From assembly GCF_963583255.1 (NCBI RefSeq), contig NC_084811.1, positions 12,294,088-12,358,087 on the forward strand: a stretch of DNA of 64,000 bases, written 5' to 3'. Under the pieces are notes generated by a model. The model made no database searches and was not told the DNA's origin. It saw only the letters and a program-made list of their open reading frames with translations. A program made the position numbers and the translations under genes. Positions 23,147 through 34,619 of the stretch are shown piece after piece (position 1 is the stretch's first letter; every line of letters starts with the position of its first letter). Source of the stretch: Pyrus communis. Lineage: Eukaryota; Streptophyta; Magnoliopsida; Rosales; Rosaceae.

Positions 23147-23600
23147 GGGACTTGGGTGATCTGGTAGTGAAAGTGCTTGAGCAAAAGCTGCGTTTGTGCA
23201 AGATACGTTGCCATGGAGTTATCCTTAGCATCAAAGTTGTTTGTGACCTGGTTAACCACCAATTGGGAGTCACTGAAGATATTAATTTGTTTAACTCTAA
23301 GGTGTTTGGCCAAACGTAAGCCTACTAAAAGGGCCTCATACTCGTCTTCATTGTTTGACGCCTTGAATTTGAAGCGAAGAGCATACTCCATTGCCACTTT
23401 GTCGGGGGTAGTCAAGACTAGTCCTGCTCCAATACCCTGTTGGTTGGATGAGCCATCAACATATAAAGTCCATACTGGGAGTGTTGGTTCTACGTTCCGG
23501 GTTTCCAGGGGTGATGAAGTCGCTACCTCAGGTGTAGGAGGAATGTCAACGGGATAAGTGAATTCGGCAATGAAATCTGCAACTGCTTGGCCCTTTTCAG
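23143..23600 (-). pseudogene. Second (archaeal-type) RNase H of the Tat element
   Basis: The ALRFKFKASNNEDEYEALLVGLRLAKHL and FSDSQLVVNQV segments are typical of the extra RNase H found between RT-RNase H and integrase in Tat elements. The conserved Glu (NEDEYEAL) and Asp (SDSQL) are present. The upstream end is disturbed by the 86-bp duplication. Confidence 0.8.
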
Positions 23601-23702
23601 CTAGCTTTGGGTGGTAGGTGTAGGAGGAATGTCAACGGGATAAGTGAATTCGGCAATGAAATCTGCAACTACTTGGCCCTTTTCAGCTAGCTTTAGGTGG
23701 TA
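23531..23702. repeat. 86-bp direct tandem duplication in the RNase H linker
   Basis: GGTGTAGGAGGAATGTCAAC starts at 23531 and again at 23617. The two copies are near-identical through AGCTAGCTTT.GGTGG. As 86 is not a multiple of three, it shifts the polyprotein frame. Confidence 0.9.
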
Positions 23703-24121
23703 TGAGATGTCAAACTCTCCCAGTGCTATGGCCCATTTGATCATTCGCCCTGAAGTGTCAGGACTTTGAAGTATTTGTCGAATGGGGTGATTGGTAAGCA
23801 CGATGATGGAGTGTGCTTGGAAGTAGGGGCGAAGTTTCCGAGCAGACATAACTAATGCTAGAGCTAATTTCTCAATGTTGGAGTATCGTGTCTCCGCATC
23901 TTGTAGAGCTTTGTTAGCGTAGTAGACAGGTCGTTCGATACTACCATCCCTACGATTGAGGACTGAACTAACTGTTGAAGCTGAGACAGATAGATAGACA
24001 ATTAGGGTATCGCCAACTTCAGGTTTGGAAAGCAGAGGGGCTTTACTCATGTACTCCTTGAGGTTCTTAAATGCTTCGGCACATTCATCGGTCCACGTAA
24101 TGTACTTCTTACTTCCCTTAA

Positions 24122-26146
24122 GACCATCTCCAATGGTGACCTAAAACCTAAAAATATTTAGCCCAGAAAATTTAGGTTTTAGCCCAGAAACAGCTTTTCT
24201 ACTCCAACCCTTCTGGCTTAAAATTTTAGCCCCAGATTATCAAAGAATGAATTAAAGCTATTTTTTTTTTAAATTAACTTTTTAAAAAAAAAATTTATGT
24301 AGACTATCCTAAATTAATTTTATGAACATTTTAACCTAAAAATATTTAAATTCCGATAAATTTTGAAAAATCACTAAATCAATACATGAAAATCAAGATA
24401 AACCACATAAACTTAATACCAACGACATTTAATAAACCACATAAACTTAAAAAATAAAAAAGACAATTAATAAACCACATAAACTTAAAAAATAAAAAAA
24501 ACAATTAATAAACTACATAAACTTAATACAATCGAAAACTCATAGACTACATAAACTTAATAATGATATTCACCATCTTGACTTGGTGATGGACTTGGGT
24601 GATAGTCTTGAGATGAATCATCATCTTGAAATATACTCTTTGTGGCATTCCTTCGTAAAATTTCCTTTTGCTTACCACGTAAATATCTCTTCCTCTCTAG
24701 AGTGTATTTGTCGAGGTCCTCCATTATCAAATTAGTTTCGTACCTTTCTTGCTCCCTATCCCCTTCTTCCTTCATGGCCAAAAGCATTTGGGCCAATTCT
24801 TCTTGCCGACGGCACTGGATTTCGTTCATCATTGCCATTTTGCTAGCAAATTGGGCACGTGTCGGATCTTGGAACTTCCCTTTTCTCTTTGCTTCCTTTT
24901 GCTTATCTCTACCCGGGGGCCTTGCAAAAGAAGAAGTTGGGGTCATTTGTTCGACACCTTCATTGTCGGCAAAATTCACACCTTCATTAACATCATTTGG
25001 GGGTGGGGCTTCACTATGAAATAATCTTCCACATTGTTGGTTCGCATCGGTTCCCCACCTCGGACAATCCTTGAGAATGTTCCAAGCATAATGCAACTTA
25101 AAAGCTTGATTTTTTGGTGTAGTTCCTGTCTTGTAAATTGTCATTGCTTTGTCACCCTATGCAACAAATGCATAAAAATAATTAGTTGCAAAATACTATT
25201 ATGTACATGACAACTAAAATATCAACAAATAAACTCACAATTTCTAAGGCGCCCCTTCCACTAGGCATGTCAACCATGGCTCTCTCCAAGCTTCCCTTCC
25301 ACAAAGTGCACGCTTTGTTGATAATCTTCCACCGATCATAAACACCATCAACTTCCCTTCGACCGGCGTTGGAGTTTTCATGGAACTTATCAACGATTTT
25401 ACCCCACAAAACCTTTCTATTTTGGTTTGTGCCAACGGCACCATCTTCGCTAACAGAAATTCATGCCAAACATAAAACAATATCTTCGTCAAAGGTCCAA
25501 TTACGACCTCTAACATGCTCTTTTGCCATCTTGAAAAATTTGGAAATGAGAAGAAATGGTAGAAAGAAAAATTGGAAGAATTGTAGGAGAAAAGTGAGTT
25601 TTGTGTGGATGTTTAAACACATAAATAGGTATTTATAGAGTTTTTGGTTGAATTTTAAGTTAAATAATTGGTTTAAATTATTTTAGCCGTTAGATTTAAA
25701 TTTGGACCGTTAGATCTTTTTTTTTACTGTTAGACTTGATTATATTCGATCTAAGTCGTTGGATTCAATAAATATATAAATATAAAACTAAAAAAAATAA
25801 TAATTTGAACCTGGACCATTGGATTAACCAACGGCCCATTTAAATCCAGCCGTTGGATTTAAAAAAGTAGCTGTTGGGCTACACAGTGGGCTGACACCCA
25901 GGGGACAACCCCACGTGGGTGGGCCAGCTTGTGTCTGGTCTGGCGCGTGGGAGCTGGGCAGTGGGCTTCACAACCCTTGTTTCAGTCTCAGTTGGTGGGA
26001 CCATTTTGCTTTGTGGCCTAAAATTGGGCTAGTATTTGGCCTCAAAATAATTTTTAGGTTTTAGGTTAATTTTAGGTCATGGGTTGGAGTAGATTTTGGG
26101 GGGGGGAAGGGAAATTTTAGGTTTTAAGTCATTGTTGGAGATGGTC
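24122..26146 (-). mobile_element. PIF/Harbinger-like DNA element (2,025 bp), non-autonomous
   Basis: Ends are GACCATCTCCAA...TTGGAGATGGTC, flanked by TAA at 24119-24121 and 26147-26149. A 3-bp T-A-rich duplication and this terminus type fit PIF/Harbinger. It carries only an ORF1-type gene; no DDE nuclease (ORF2) is seen. A ~42-bp AT-rich tandem repeat (ACCACATAAACTTAAAAAAT) lies at about 24397-24560. It is nested in the retrotransposon RT frame, so it inserted later. Confidence 0.85.
24557..25527 (-). pseudogene. Harbinger ORF1-type Myb/SANT-like and NAM-associated protein
   Basis: The exon at about 25241-25527 encodes MAKEHVRGRNWTFDEDIVLC, then WGKIVDKFHENSNA and VYDRWKIINKACTLW, a SANT-like fold. 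A GT-AG intron (about 25158-25240) follows. The second exon (24557-25157) encodes YKTGTTPKNQAFKLHYAWNIL and a Glu/Lys/Gln-rich helical tail of the NAM-associated type. A TGA replaces a Trp codon near 25472. ORF1 proteins bind the element ends alongside the nuclease. Genome annotations often mislabel them as glutathione S-transferase T3-like. Confidence 0.75.
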
Positions 26147-27191
26147 TAAGTGCTTTGAAAAAAGGAGCGCATTTGTCTGTGGCCTTAAAGATGAACCTGG
26201 TCAAGGCTGCCACCTTGCCAATAAGGCTCTGGATGTCTTTTGAGGTTACTGGTTCTTTCATGTCCATGATTGCTTTGATCTTCTCAGGGTTAGCTTCAAT
26301 GCCTCGTTGGCTAATCATGAAGCCTAAGAATTTTCCAGAGCCCACATCGAAAGCGCATTTGTTGGGGTTCAACCTCATTCGATACTTCTTCAGGATTGAG
26401 AAGGTTTCAGACAAGTTGGCAATGTGTTGGTCAGCATGTTTGCTTTTGACTAACATATCATCAACATAAACTTCCATGCTTTTTCCAATCTGTTCAACGA
26501 ACATGGAATTGACTAATCTTTGATAAGTCACCCCTGCATTCTTTAGGCCGAATGACATGACTTTATAGCAATATAATCCTCTATCAGTAGTGAAGGCCAT
26601 GTGTTCTTGGTCCAAAGGGTTCATGAGGATTTGATTGTACCCTGAGTAAGCATCCATGAAGCTTAAGAGTTCACACCCAGCTGTAGAGTCTACAAGTCTA
26701 TCAATGAGAGGAATGGGAAAGCTATCATTCGGGCATCCTTTGTTTAAGTCGGTGTAGTCGACACACATTCTCCACAAGATTTTTTGAAGCAAGAGACTTT
26801 CCTTGGTCGGATTTTTCTTAACAAGGACTACATTTGCTACCTACGTTGGATAATTGACTTCACGGATGAAGCCTATGCTTTTAAGTTTTTCAACTTTTGC
26901 CTTCATTGCTTCATATCGTTCAGCATCATAAGATCTTCGCTTATGTCTCACCGGCTTAGTCTTGGGATCAATACTCAAGCGATGACAGATGATATCGGGA
27001 GAGATGCCTGGCATGTCCTCGTATGACCAGGTGAAGACTTCGGTGTTCTCTTGCAAAAAAAAGATCAATACCAATCGAATGGGTGGTGACAAAGTGGTGC
27101 CAATCTTCACTATGCAATCTAGATAATATTTTGAGATAGTGACCATCTCCAACTCTTCAGCAGGCTGTGCTTGCTGGGTGAAAGAGTCATC

Positions 27192-28241
27192 TCAAGGATC
27201 GTCGAGTTGATTGTTACCACCGTGAATATTCAAGTTAGCTTTGTCCAAGCTGGTCTTGATGACTTGGTCATGTATAGAAAGTGTTTCTTTGGGTACATGC
27301 AAGTGTTGTTGCTTGACTAAAGTGTTGTAACATGATCGTGCACTAAGTTGATCTCCTCTGATGTAACCATTGCCATAGGGGGTTGGAAATTTCATCAACA
27401 ACATATGCGTCGATACCATGGCCTTGAGATCATTAATGCCTGTGCGCCCAAAGATGACATTGTATGCCGTTGGGCAGTCGACCACCAAGAAGTTAGTGGT
27501 GATGGTGGCTGTGTACGGGCCTGTACCAATGGTGAAGGGTAAATGTACGCTCCCTAAAGGTTGCACGACATCACTAGAGAAGTTTATCAGAGGAAAAATC
27601 GAGTAATCGAGCAAGTATTCAGCTACATTAAGTGTTTTGAAAGCTTCAGTAAACATGATATTGACCGACGCCCCCGTATCTACCAGGATTCGTCGTACAT
27701 CAAAGTTGGCTATGTGAGCTTCCACAATCAGTGGGTCGTTGTGAGGGTAGATGATACCTCTTTCTTCTTTAGGGTAGAAACATATTAGATCCCAGTTAGG
27801 CTTTTGATACTTGCCTCCCCTGATGTCTTCCACGTGAAACACTCGGTGGCCAGGCTTTAACGTTCGTTCATTGTTTTTCATGGCCCTGTTGGAAGATTCA
27901 GATATGGGTGTGCCACCGCTTATGGAATATATCACATTCACTTGGCGTTGGTTGCGGTTATCTCTTGGAGGGTGAATGAGGAACTGGTCAATTTTTCCTT
28001 CACGTGCTAAAGCTTCAATATGATCATGGAGAGTGATACATTTCTCGCCGTCATGGCCATTATACTCGTGGTAACCACAAAACATGCATGTGTTCTTCGT
28101 GGACTTGAAATCTGGTTTTCTCGACCTTGGCTTTGGTATCAAGTGAGCTATACTGGGGTAAATGGTCGTGCAGGTGGCGTTCAAAGGTGTGTATGTCTCA
28201 TACCTCGGGGTAAGACCATTCTTGACACGTGTTTGGCCCAC
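27192..28241 (-). pseudogene. Gag C-terminus and aspartic protease of the Tat element
   Basis: An open 349-codon frame. Residues 52-68 form a zinc-knuckle-like CMFCGYHEYNGHDGEKC (CX2CX7HX4C). Residues 181-200 hold the aspartic protease motif RRILVDTGASVNIMF (DTGAS at about 27666-27680). The protease flap-like region follows (SVHLPFTIGTGPYTATITTNFLVVD). The frame ends in TGA where a continuous polyprotein would be expected to run into RT. Confidence 0.85.
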
Positions 28242-29888
28242 TGCATTGACCCCCTGGGGGCGGGTATTATCATGGTGATACCTTTGGTTATCGCGATAGT
28301 GCCTCTTACTCTTTTTATTAAAGTGAGACTGGTGAGGATGGAAGTCTTTCCTCTTGCCCTGAGAATGATACGCTTGTTGACTTGGCGAGGTATTAGGTAG
28401 GGCAGGGGGAAGCGTCGCTGCTGTTTAGAAGGTTGAGGTCTTCTCATTCGGTTGGATTTGGCTTCCACTCCCCATTTGCTGATAAGGGATGGCTGTAGGG
28501 GGTTTCCCTTAATATGTTCTTGCCTCGAGGAAGGCATGGTTATAAGCTTGTGCCATTACCTCAGAGTAAGTCTTCCAAGTGTTAGCATTGATCATGTACT
28601 TGAAGAAACAGTCGCGTAGGCCTGCCGTGAAAGCTTTAAGGGCGGTCTTGTCATCTGCCTCAGCGCAGCGAGAATACTCATGGCCGAAGCGGCTGGCATA
28701 CTTTCGTAGTGACTCATCCGGCTTCTGGCGAATAGTGTACAAGTAATATGCGGAATGCAAGCGATCTGTCTGGAAGATGTGTTGAGAGACAAATAATTTC
28801 CTCAGTTCCTTAAATGAGTCTACTGTCTCAGGTGAAAGACGACAATACCAATTCAGAGCTCCGCCAGAAAGGGTAGAGGGGAAGAGAAGACATCGTTCTT
28901 CGTCAGTGTGCATCCGGTATGCCATGGTGGACTCAAAGAGGTTAAGGTGTTCAATCGGGTCCTCCCTTCCAGTGTAGAGTTGTAAGCCAAGCTTCTACTT
29001 TGTCTTTGTTTAGAGGGGGTGTCGAGGATCCTCCTTGTAAGAGGGCCAGGCCTAGGTTGGTTCCAGTCAGGTATTTCGGCCTGACGTTCGGCCTTCAACT
29101 TGTTTACTTCCTCAAGGAGTTGTAGGACAATGGGGTCTTGAGTGGAGTCAGGTATTGTTGGATCCTTCTTCCGTAAGTCTCCATCTCTTCTTGGAAGTAG
29201 GAAAGCTTGGTCAAGGGCATGGGATTTTTCTTTGGACTCATCGTACTGACTTCCAAGGCGAGCCTGTCGAAACGCCCTCGAGTCCCCCGTACCTTCATAT
29301 TCCTCTAGGACATGTCGTTCATTCCCTAGATTGGCAATTGGCTTGGGGCATAGAAGAGGACCGAACCTTTCAGAAACCCTTGGATCATTGACCTTCGAGC
29401 TTATGTGGATGGGGTTTTCTCGACGTTGCCTCAAGAAGTCCCGACAGTCGCGATACACGGCTTTTGATCCTTCTACTCCTTCTGCAAGAAGGTGCCTTCC
29501 TCCACTTTTCCTGCTTCGGGTTAAAGCAGCTGGGTCGAGAGAGGTCTCATGTTGATCAACACCTTGATGAGTAACTCGCTCCCCATTAAGGATATCCATG
29601 TTGAAGGCAGGTGATCCCCCGTGTTGAGGGGGCACCCAGGTGGTGGTTGACTTCCCCGGGGGCGATGAGTTCGTGTGTTTGAGTATGCCTAGCTTCATGG
29701 AGCATTCCGAAGAGCTTCTCATACTGCTCCTGAAGGATCTCATTCTTTATCGGTATCTTGTTGTTCTAAGCCTCTAGTTCATCGACTTTAGCTTGAAGAG
29801 CAAACCTTTTTTGTTCCTTCTTTTGTTGCTTTGCACTAAGTGCGAGGGAGGTGTCATTCTGCGTGCTGTGGCTCCCTTCACTCCCCAT
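28181..29888 (-). pseudogene. Gag of the Tat element (several frameshifts and stops)
   Basis: Gag forms the particle shell. It starts with MGSEGSHSTQND at 29888 and a Lys/Gln-rich helix. A TAG at about 29768 interrupts it, where homologous frames likely have CAG. A second frame (29743-28853) holds the long charged linker. The capsid-like domain is in a third frame (28925-28509) with LSGGALNWYCRLSPETVDSFKELRKLF and SLRKYASRFGHEYSRCAEAD. A fourth frame (28537-28181) is the Arg/Pro-rich linker. At least three frame changes are needed to read it through. Confidence 0.85.
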
Positions 29889-29976
29889 GTTGGAGAGGGG
29901 TGCCTGGTCGAAGGAAAGTCTGCGAATGGTGGAAACCAGCTTGACAAAGCTAGAGAGGGTAGGAATAAGTGCGATT

Positions 29977-29994
29977 CCCACATATGGCGCCAAA
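29977..29994 (-). other. Primer-binding site of the Tat element
   Basis: On the minus strand TTTGGCGCCATATGTGGGAA follows the LTR end at once. TGGCGCC starts are typical of plant gypsy primer-binding sites. I have not verified which tRNA it pairs with. Confidence 0.65.
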
Positions 29995-30512
29995 TATTGA
30001 TGCACAAAATCGGCGAGGACTTTGGTACAACAGAAAGTGTGAAGTTTATGACCTTCGCTAGGTTGCTCTGGTCATTAGTGTGGATAAGTATGTAAATGAA
30101 TAGAGATAGGGAAGCAAAGAACACAAGATGTACATGATTCACCCAGGTTGGCTACGTCCACGGAGTAGAGGAGTTCTCATTAGTTGTGAAGGGTTTACAC
30201 AAATACATAGGTTCAAGCTCTCTTTTAGTGAGTTCTAGTGAATAGTTTAGTACAAATGACATTAGGGATTATTGTGGGAGAATGATCCCCTTTTATAGAA
30301 AAGAGTTTCTAGTTTTGTTGTGACATTGACACGTGTCATGTTGTGATTGGCCTTTGATATCGACACGTGTTGCGCTGTGATTGGCCTATGATCCCGACAC
30401 ATGTCGCGTTGTGATTGGCTTCCTAGTTGGAGGAAAAGTCTTGTAGGTCCTTGACGGTATGCTGTTGACCGGTGCTTAGTTGTTTCGGGATTGGTCAGGT
30501 ATGGTACAAACA
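29995..30512 (-). repeat. 5' LTR of the 17-kb Tat element
   Basis: 518 bp, same ends as the partner (TATTGATGCAC...GGTACAAACA on the plus strand), followed by the AAATT target duplication. It carries the same triple CACGTGTC / GTGATTGGC motif as the other LTR. Confidence 0.95.
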
Positions 30513-30583
30513 AAATTCTTGCTTTAAATTGAGGATATTAACTAGTAATTAATTAATGATCTATTCTTAATTAGTACTGCATT

Positions 30584-31115
30584 AAGGGTTGGTTTGAAAT
30601 TACAGTGCTTTAAAAAAAAAAAAAACAATTTATTAAAAAATTTGAAACGTTAGGGAAACATAGAAAAATAGAAGTATGGTCTATCATGCTTCTAAAAGAA
30701 GTGTGTTTTTTTTTTCCTTTTTCAAAGCATAGTAATTAATGCCCATCTAATGAAATTTTAAATAGCAAGTATACCCTCACATATTTTACAAAATTATAAT
30801 CGTTGCCCCTACATTGTTCTCTTTAACAATTATTATATTACATTAAATACTATATATTTTTTAGTCATTTAACATATTCACATCAATTTATATAAAAATT
30901 TACCAAACACTCTGCACTCAAACCTTGTTTTTTATTTTATTTTTTTTTTTTTTAACTACCTGTTAAAAGCACCTTTACATAAAAGAGTTTACCAAACACT
31001 CAACATCTATATTTTACCGTTGTTTATTCTCACAACACAACAACAATAGTTTTTTAAAAGCACAATAAAATCAGTTTTTTTTTTTTTTAAAGCATGACAA
31101 TACCATACTAGCCTT
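30584..31115. mobile_element. MITE, hAT-like ends
   Basis: The left end AAGGGTTGGTTTGAAATTACAGTGCTTT pairs with the reverse complement of the right end, AAGGCTAGTATGGTATTGTCATGCTTT, each followed by a homopolymer A tract. It is about 530 bp, AT-rich, with no ORF. A 15-bp direct repeat AGTACTGCATTAAGG lies at 30573-30587 and 31145-31159. Confidence 0.75.
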
Positions 31116-31447
31116 AAGGCAATGAGAATAAAAAGAACGTAAATAGTACTGCATTAAGGTCATTAAATCAAGCAAGTTGATTGTCATTGCAGGATAATAA
31201 TGTAAAGTTAACAAAATTATACAGAGGGCAACTACGGATTACATGAGCCAGCCACGACCTAACAAGCATTCTAATTTCAAACAAAACCCTCATTCCTACA
31301 TACTACGACATCGCTAAATTTAGACAAGTTGCTGCTACCTTTGTTTCATCAGAATTGGTTGAACCCGATGGATTTCAGCTCTCTTTTCCTCCGTAAATAC
31401 TAAATACAAGGACAAGACAGTCGATTTGGCTCCACGTACGGTGGTCA

Positions 31448-34374
31448 TTACAATAAACCAGCTGCTCTGAGAGCATTTTCAAAAGCTTCCTCACAGATCT
31501 TAACCTGCAAACGTTGAGAGCATACCGATAAGTTCATTAACATCTGTGTACTACATCAGATAGTTGTGTGCAAATTATCAAACCTAAGAATCAATTGGAG
31601 TTTAATGTTCGATGCGGCGCAAGATTATTACCTCTGGTACTTGGATATTATAGTATTTCTCAATGTTTTCCATGAGCAGGTGATCCCAGTCGAGGCAAAG
31701 CAAGTTAATCACAGCTCCTGCACAGTCATATTTCTACACCGCTCAGTCAAAACTTCAAACTTAGATATGTTTATACAGCCTTCTTAATAGCGACTAAATT
31801 ACATGGAAAGAGCCAGAACATACGAAACAGAAAAAACAAGACAGATTCCTGATAGGAAACTAACCCTTGCCACCGAAACGCCCTGTCCAGCCACATCTAT
31901 GCAAGTAGAGCTCATAATCAGGTTCTGGAAGTTCCCGTTTCCCGTGAGATGGTTCGTGCTTTATTGGAAGATCATAATTCACAACCAAATTAACCTGCAA
32001 AAAGGTTTCAAATGAAAGTGTCAATCTTGCAAGGAATTTAAAACAGAAGGGAGAAAAGTTCTTTTAGGGAAACTGAATGGGGGATGGCAGCACCCGCTTT
32101 GAGTCAAATCCTTGAGCAAGTAGGTCAGTTGTTATAAGAACATGGGTTAAACTGTTGTTAAACTCTTTAACTATTTTGTCTCTGTCTTCGGCTGTGGTGG
32201 CACCGTGAATAGTATAACAGAAAAGCCTTCCTCAACAAGTTGTTGATGCAACATTCTGGCACTAGCTTTTGTCCGTATGAATATAATGCTCTGCCCCAAT
32301 CTCTCTCCTAGTTCAAGTATTTTGGTTTTGATTACATGAATCTTGGTCAGTTCATCAGGACAGTACACCTTGTACTGCTTCACAGCCTCTAAAGATAGCT
32401 CTTCTTTTTGTACAGGTAGTTTATTACTATCTTTCACCACTCTTGAGATGAACTTTGTGACGGTTTCATTAAATGTAGCAGAAAACAAAAGCACCTGCAA
32501 AAAAAGGATGTAACAAATACGGAAAAGAAACCTAAAAATAAACCATGTTTAAATTATGATTAATAAGATAAATTCTTTATCATCAAAATGGTGATAGTCA
32601 AACAAAAAGGGAACTACTTCCGAAACTTCCTTCTTTCAACCCCCCAAAAAGGTAGTTTAACTAATAAAATGTTGAAAGAAACCACGAAAGAATATACAGA
32701 AACGTCGCAAAAGAATATGAGCATTGAAGTTTTAAACCTTAGGTGCAACAGAAGTAAACCATAATTTGACAAGCCTAGCAGTGAGAGCTAAATTTTCCTA
32801 TCCCCATCATTATCCTTAAAGAAACATCTTTGAAGCCATCCCGCAGAAAATATGCACAAAAACAACACCAATCAAAATTCGAAAATCTTATCACAAGCCA
32901 ATCAAATGAAATACATTTCAGCAACAGCTCGTATTCAACTCACACTGTAAAAATAGAAAAACAACCTTAAATCTAGTGTCCAAGATATTAATTTTGTTAT
33001 GGACATCCAATACAGTACAACACAACACTATCAAGAACAGCATTAACAGAGCAAAGCATCCAGAGCGGAAACTAAGGAAATGCAGTACCATATGAATGAA
33101 TGGATTAATCATACATACCGCAGCTAGCATCTGATCAGCCTCATCAAAAACAAGAACCTTGACACAAGTCACACCGAGTTTTTTGTATGACATCAATTTC
33201 TTAATTGTACCAAGAGTTCCAATCACAATTTGTGCTGATACTGGTGCCCTCGAATGAATTGGCACTGCACAAGAACTGGTTTTGTCCCTTATACTTGGGA
33301 CAGCACACTCCACCTTTATCCCTGTGTACTTCCCAATTTTCTCAATAACCTCCAAATTCTGCCACATTAGTATTCACCATCGCCACAATCAATCCCCTTT
33401 CTATAAATATAAACAAAACTTAAAATTTTCACATTATTCATCATAAAGCTTGTTCCTGTATTGTAATGTTCCTCATCCCTTTTCGAGAAAAAAATCTATT
33501 TGTTTAGAGAAAGTAGAAATTCGTGAGGTATTGGTTTGTAAACTAAAATTTCGCAAGTATTCGTTTGTAAACTAAAAATTAGTGAGTATTGATCCATAAA
33601 CTTGTTGTAAGCATCGTAACACCGACTTCTATCCAACTCGGGCACAAAACGGAGTTACCTAAAAGAACCATTGCTTCACATTGCGACAAGTTGAGGAATC
33701 AACACTTATAAATTTTTTTGAAGGACCAAAGCTCTAATTCGACCGTAGTTTAAGGGCAATGCTCCAAAAATTTGTAAAATACATTTGTGTGTATAATTTT
33801 CCCAAATAAGAGAAAAAGAAGGGAAAAAAAAAGAACCAAAATTGGAGTACCTGCAAGGCCAACTCTCTGGTGGGGCAAATGCAGAGCGCCTGAGGTGCTC
33901 GGAGGTTCGGGTCAACCCGCCCCCAACATCCCGAGCCCGAAACAGGTGGTTTTCCTCGTGCCATTGTGCGCCTGAGCTATGAGGTCTTTGTACGGAGGGG
34001 ACAAAATCATTGGCAGCGTGATTGCCTGAATTTTACTGGGCCTCTTGAAGCCCATCTCTCTATACCCGTATCACCTCCGGCGACAGATTCAGCTCCTCGA
34101 ACGTAATCGCCGACGCGTACAGCGTGTCGCCGGCCACCTAAATCGAATTCAAACCCCAATTAGAAACCCTAAAAATGTCAGCCCTCTGTAATTTGTATGA
34201 AAACCCTAATTAGATTTTAGAGAGAGAGGTCGTACGGTATTGATGTATGAGTCCTCGGGATCGTCGAGGAACATGTTTTCTCTGTTGATGTTCAGGTCGG
34301 CAATGTTGAGCGCCAGTCCGGCAGTAGACGGCGCTGGTACTGTTCCGTCGTCGTTTTGGTTGCCGCCATTCTGG
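31448..34374 (-). pseudogene. RH38: DEAD-box RNA helicase 38 (LOS4/DBP5-type) pseudogene, copy 1
   Basis: Keeps the eight-exon layout of the copy at 43267-46923 but has many lesions. The start ATG (near 34372) is out of frame with the rest of exon 1. Exon 2 has a short deletion, in-frame stops after SPEVIRV, and motif I changed from GSGKTT to GTRKTT. Exon 3 (up to 33367) keeps DEAD but has GTLGT for GTPGT. The exon 4 acceptor reads CGG instead of CAG (about 32838). Exon 5 (32494-32171) has a frameshift after LHQQLVEEGFSV. Exon 6 (31870-31995) has HRCGWTGR for HRIGRAGR, losing the motif VI arginine. Exon 8 still ends AAGLL-stop at 31448. It is a clear decayed duplicate; some transcription is possible. 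Confidence 0.9.
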
Positions 34375-34619
34375 ATAGCGATGATCGTGTAGGCGATGTT
34401 GCGTGGGGTTTTGGTATTAATTAATATTAATTTTGGCGGGAAGTCTGGTGTCTGTGACCTACACGGAGTATGACTAGAGTAGGGTTCTTTGTAAGACCCA
34501 ACGTGGTTCACACGTACAGTAGCCAACGGATGAGAGAGTTGATGGGGGTTTGCTGACTCGTGCAATTCGAAGGTGACTTGCATGGAATGACTATACTGCA
34601 ACCGCAGTGTCCAATTGAT

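Larger units (their letters stand above)
23601..27190 (-). pseudogene. Reverse transcriptase and first RNase H of the Tat element, split by a Harbinger-like insertion
   Basis: The right part (27190-26150) holds the RT: CVDYTDLNKGCPNDSFP, FMDAYSGYNQI, SFGLKNAGVTYQ and the catalytic YVDD at 26457-26468. The left part (24116-23601) holds the RNase H-like connection region (RPVYYANKALQDAETRYS, LTNHPIRQILQSPDTSGRM). A TAG replaces a Trp codon near 26841, and TGA near 27190 breaks the join with protease. The 2,025-bp insertion plus one TAA copy separates the halves. Removing them would leave the reading frame continuous across the junction. Confidence 0.9.
13312..30512 (-). mobile_element. 17.2-kb Tat-lineage Ty3/gypsy LTR retrotransposon (decayed)
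   Basis: Both LTRs are 518 bp and the 5-bp target duplication AAATT (13307-13311 and 30513-30517) is exact. In element order (right to left) it carries: 5' LTR, primer-binding site, gag, protease, RT with RNase H, a second RNase H, integrase, a long 3' region with two plus-strand (antisense) ORFs and a tandem array, polypurine tract and 3' LTR. A second RNase H plus antisense accessory ORFs before the 3' LTR is the known layout of the Tat lineage (for example Grande). Gag, protease-RT and integrase all have stops or frameshifts, so this copy is not autonomous. A Harbinger-like element accounts for 2,025 bp of its length. Confidence 0.95.

Noticed and set aside
28020..28400. Plus-strand frame across gag
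   Set aside because: Opposite strand shadow of the gag zinc-knuckle region.
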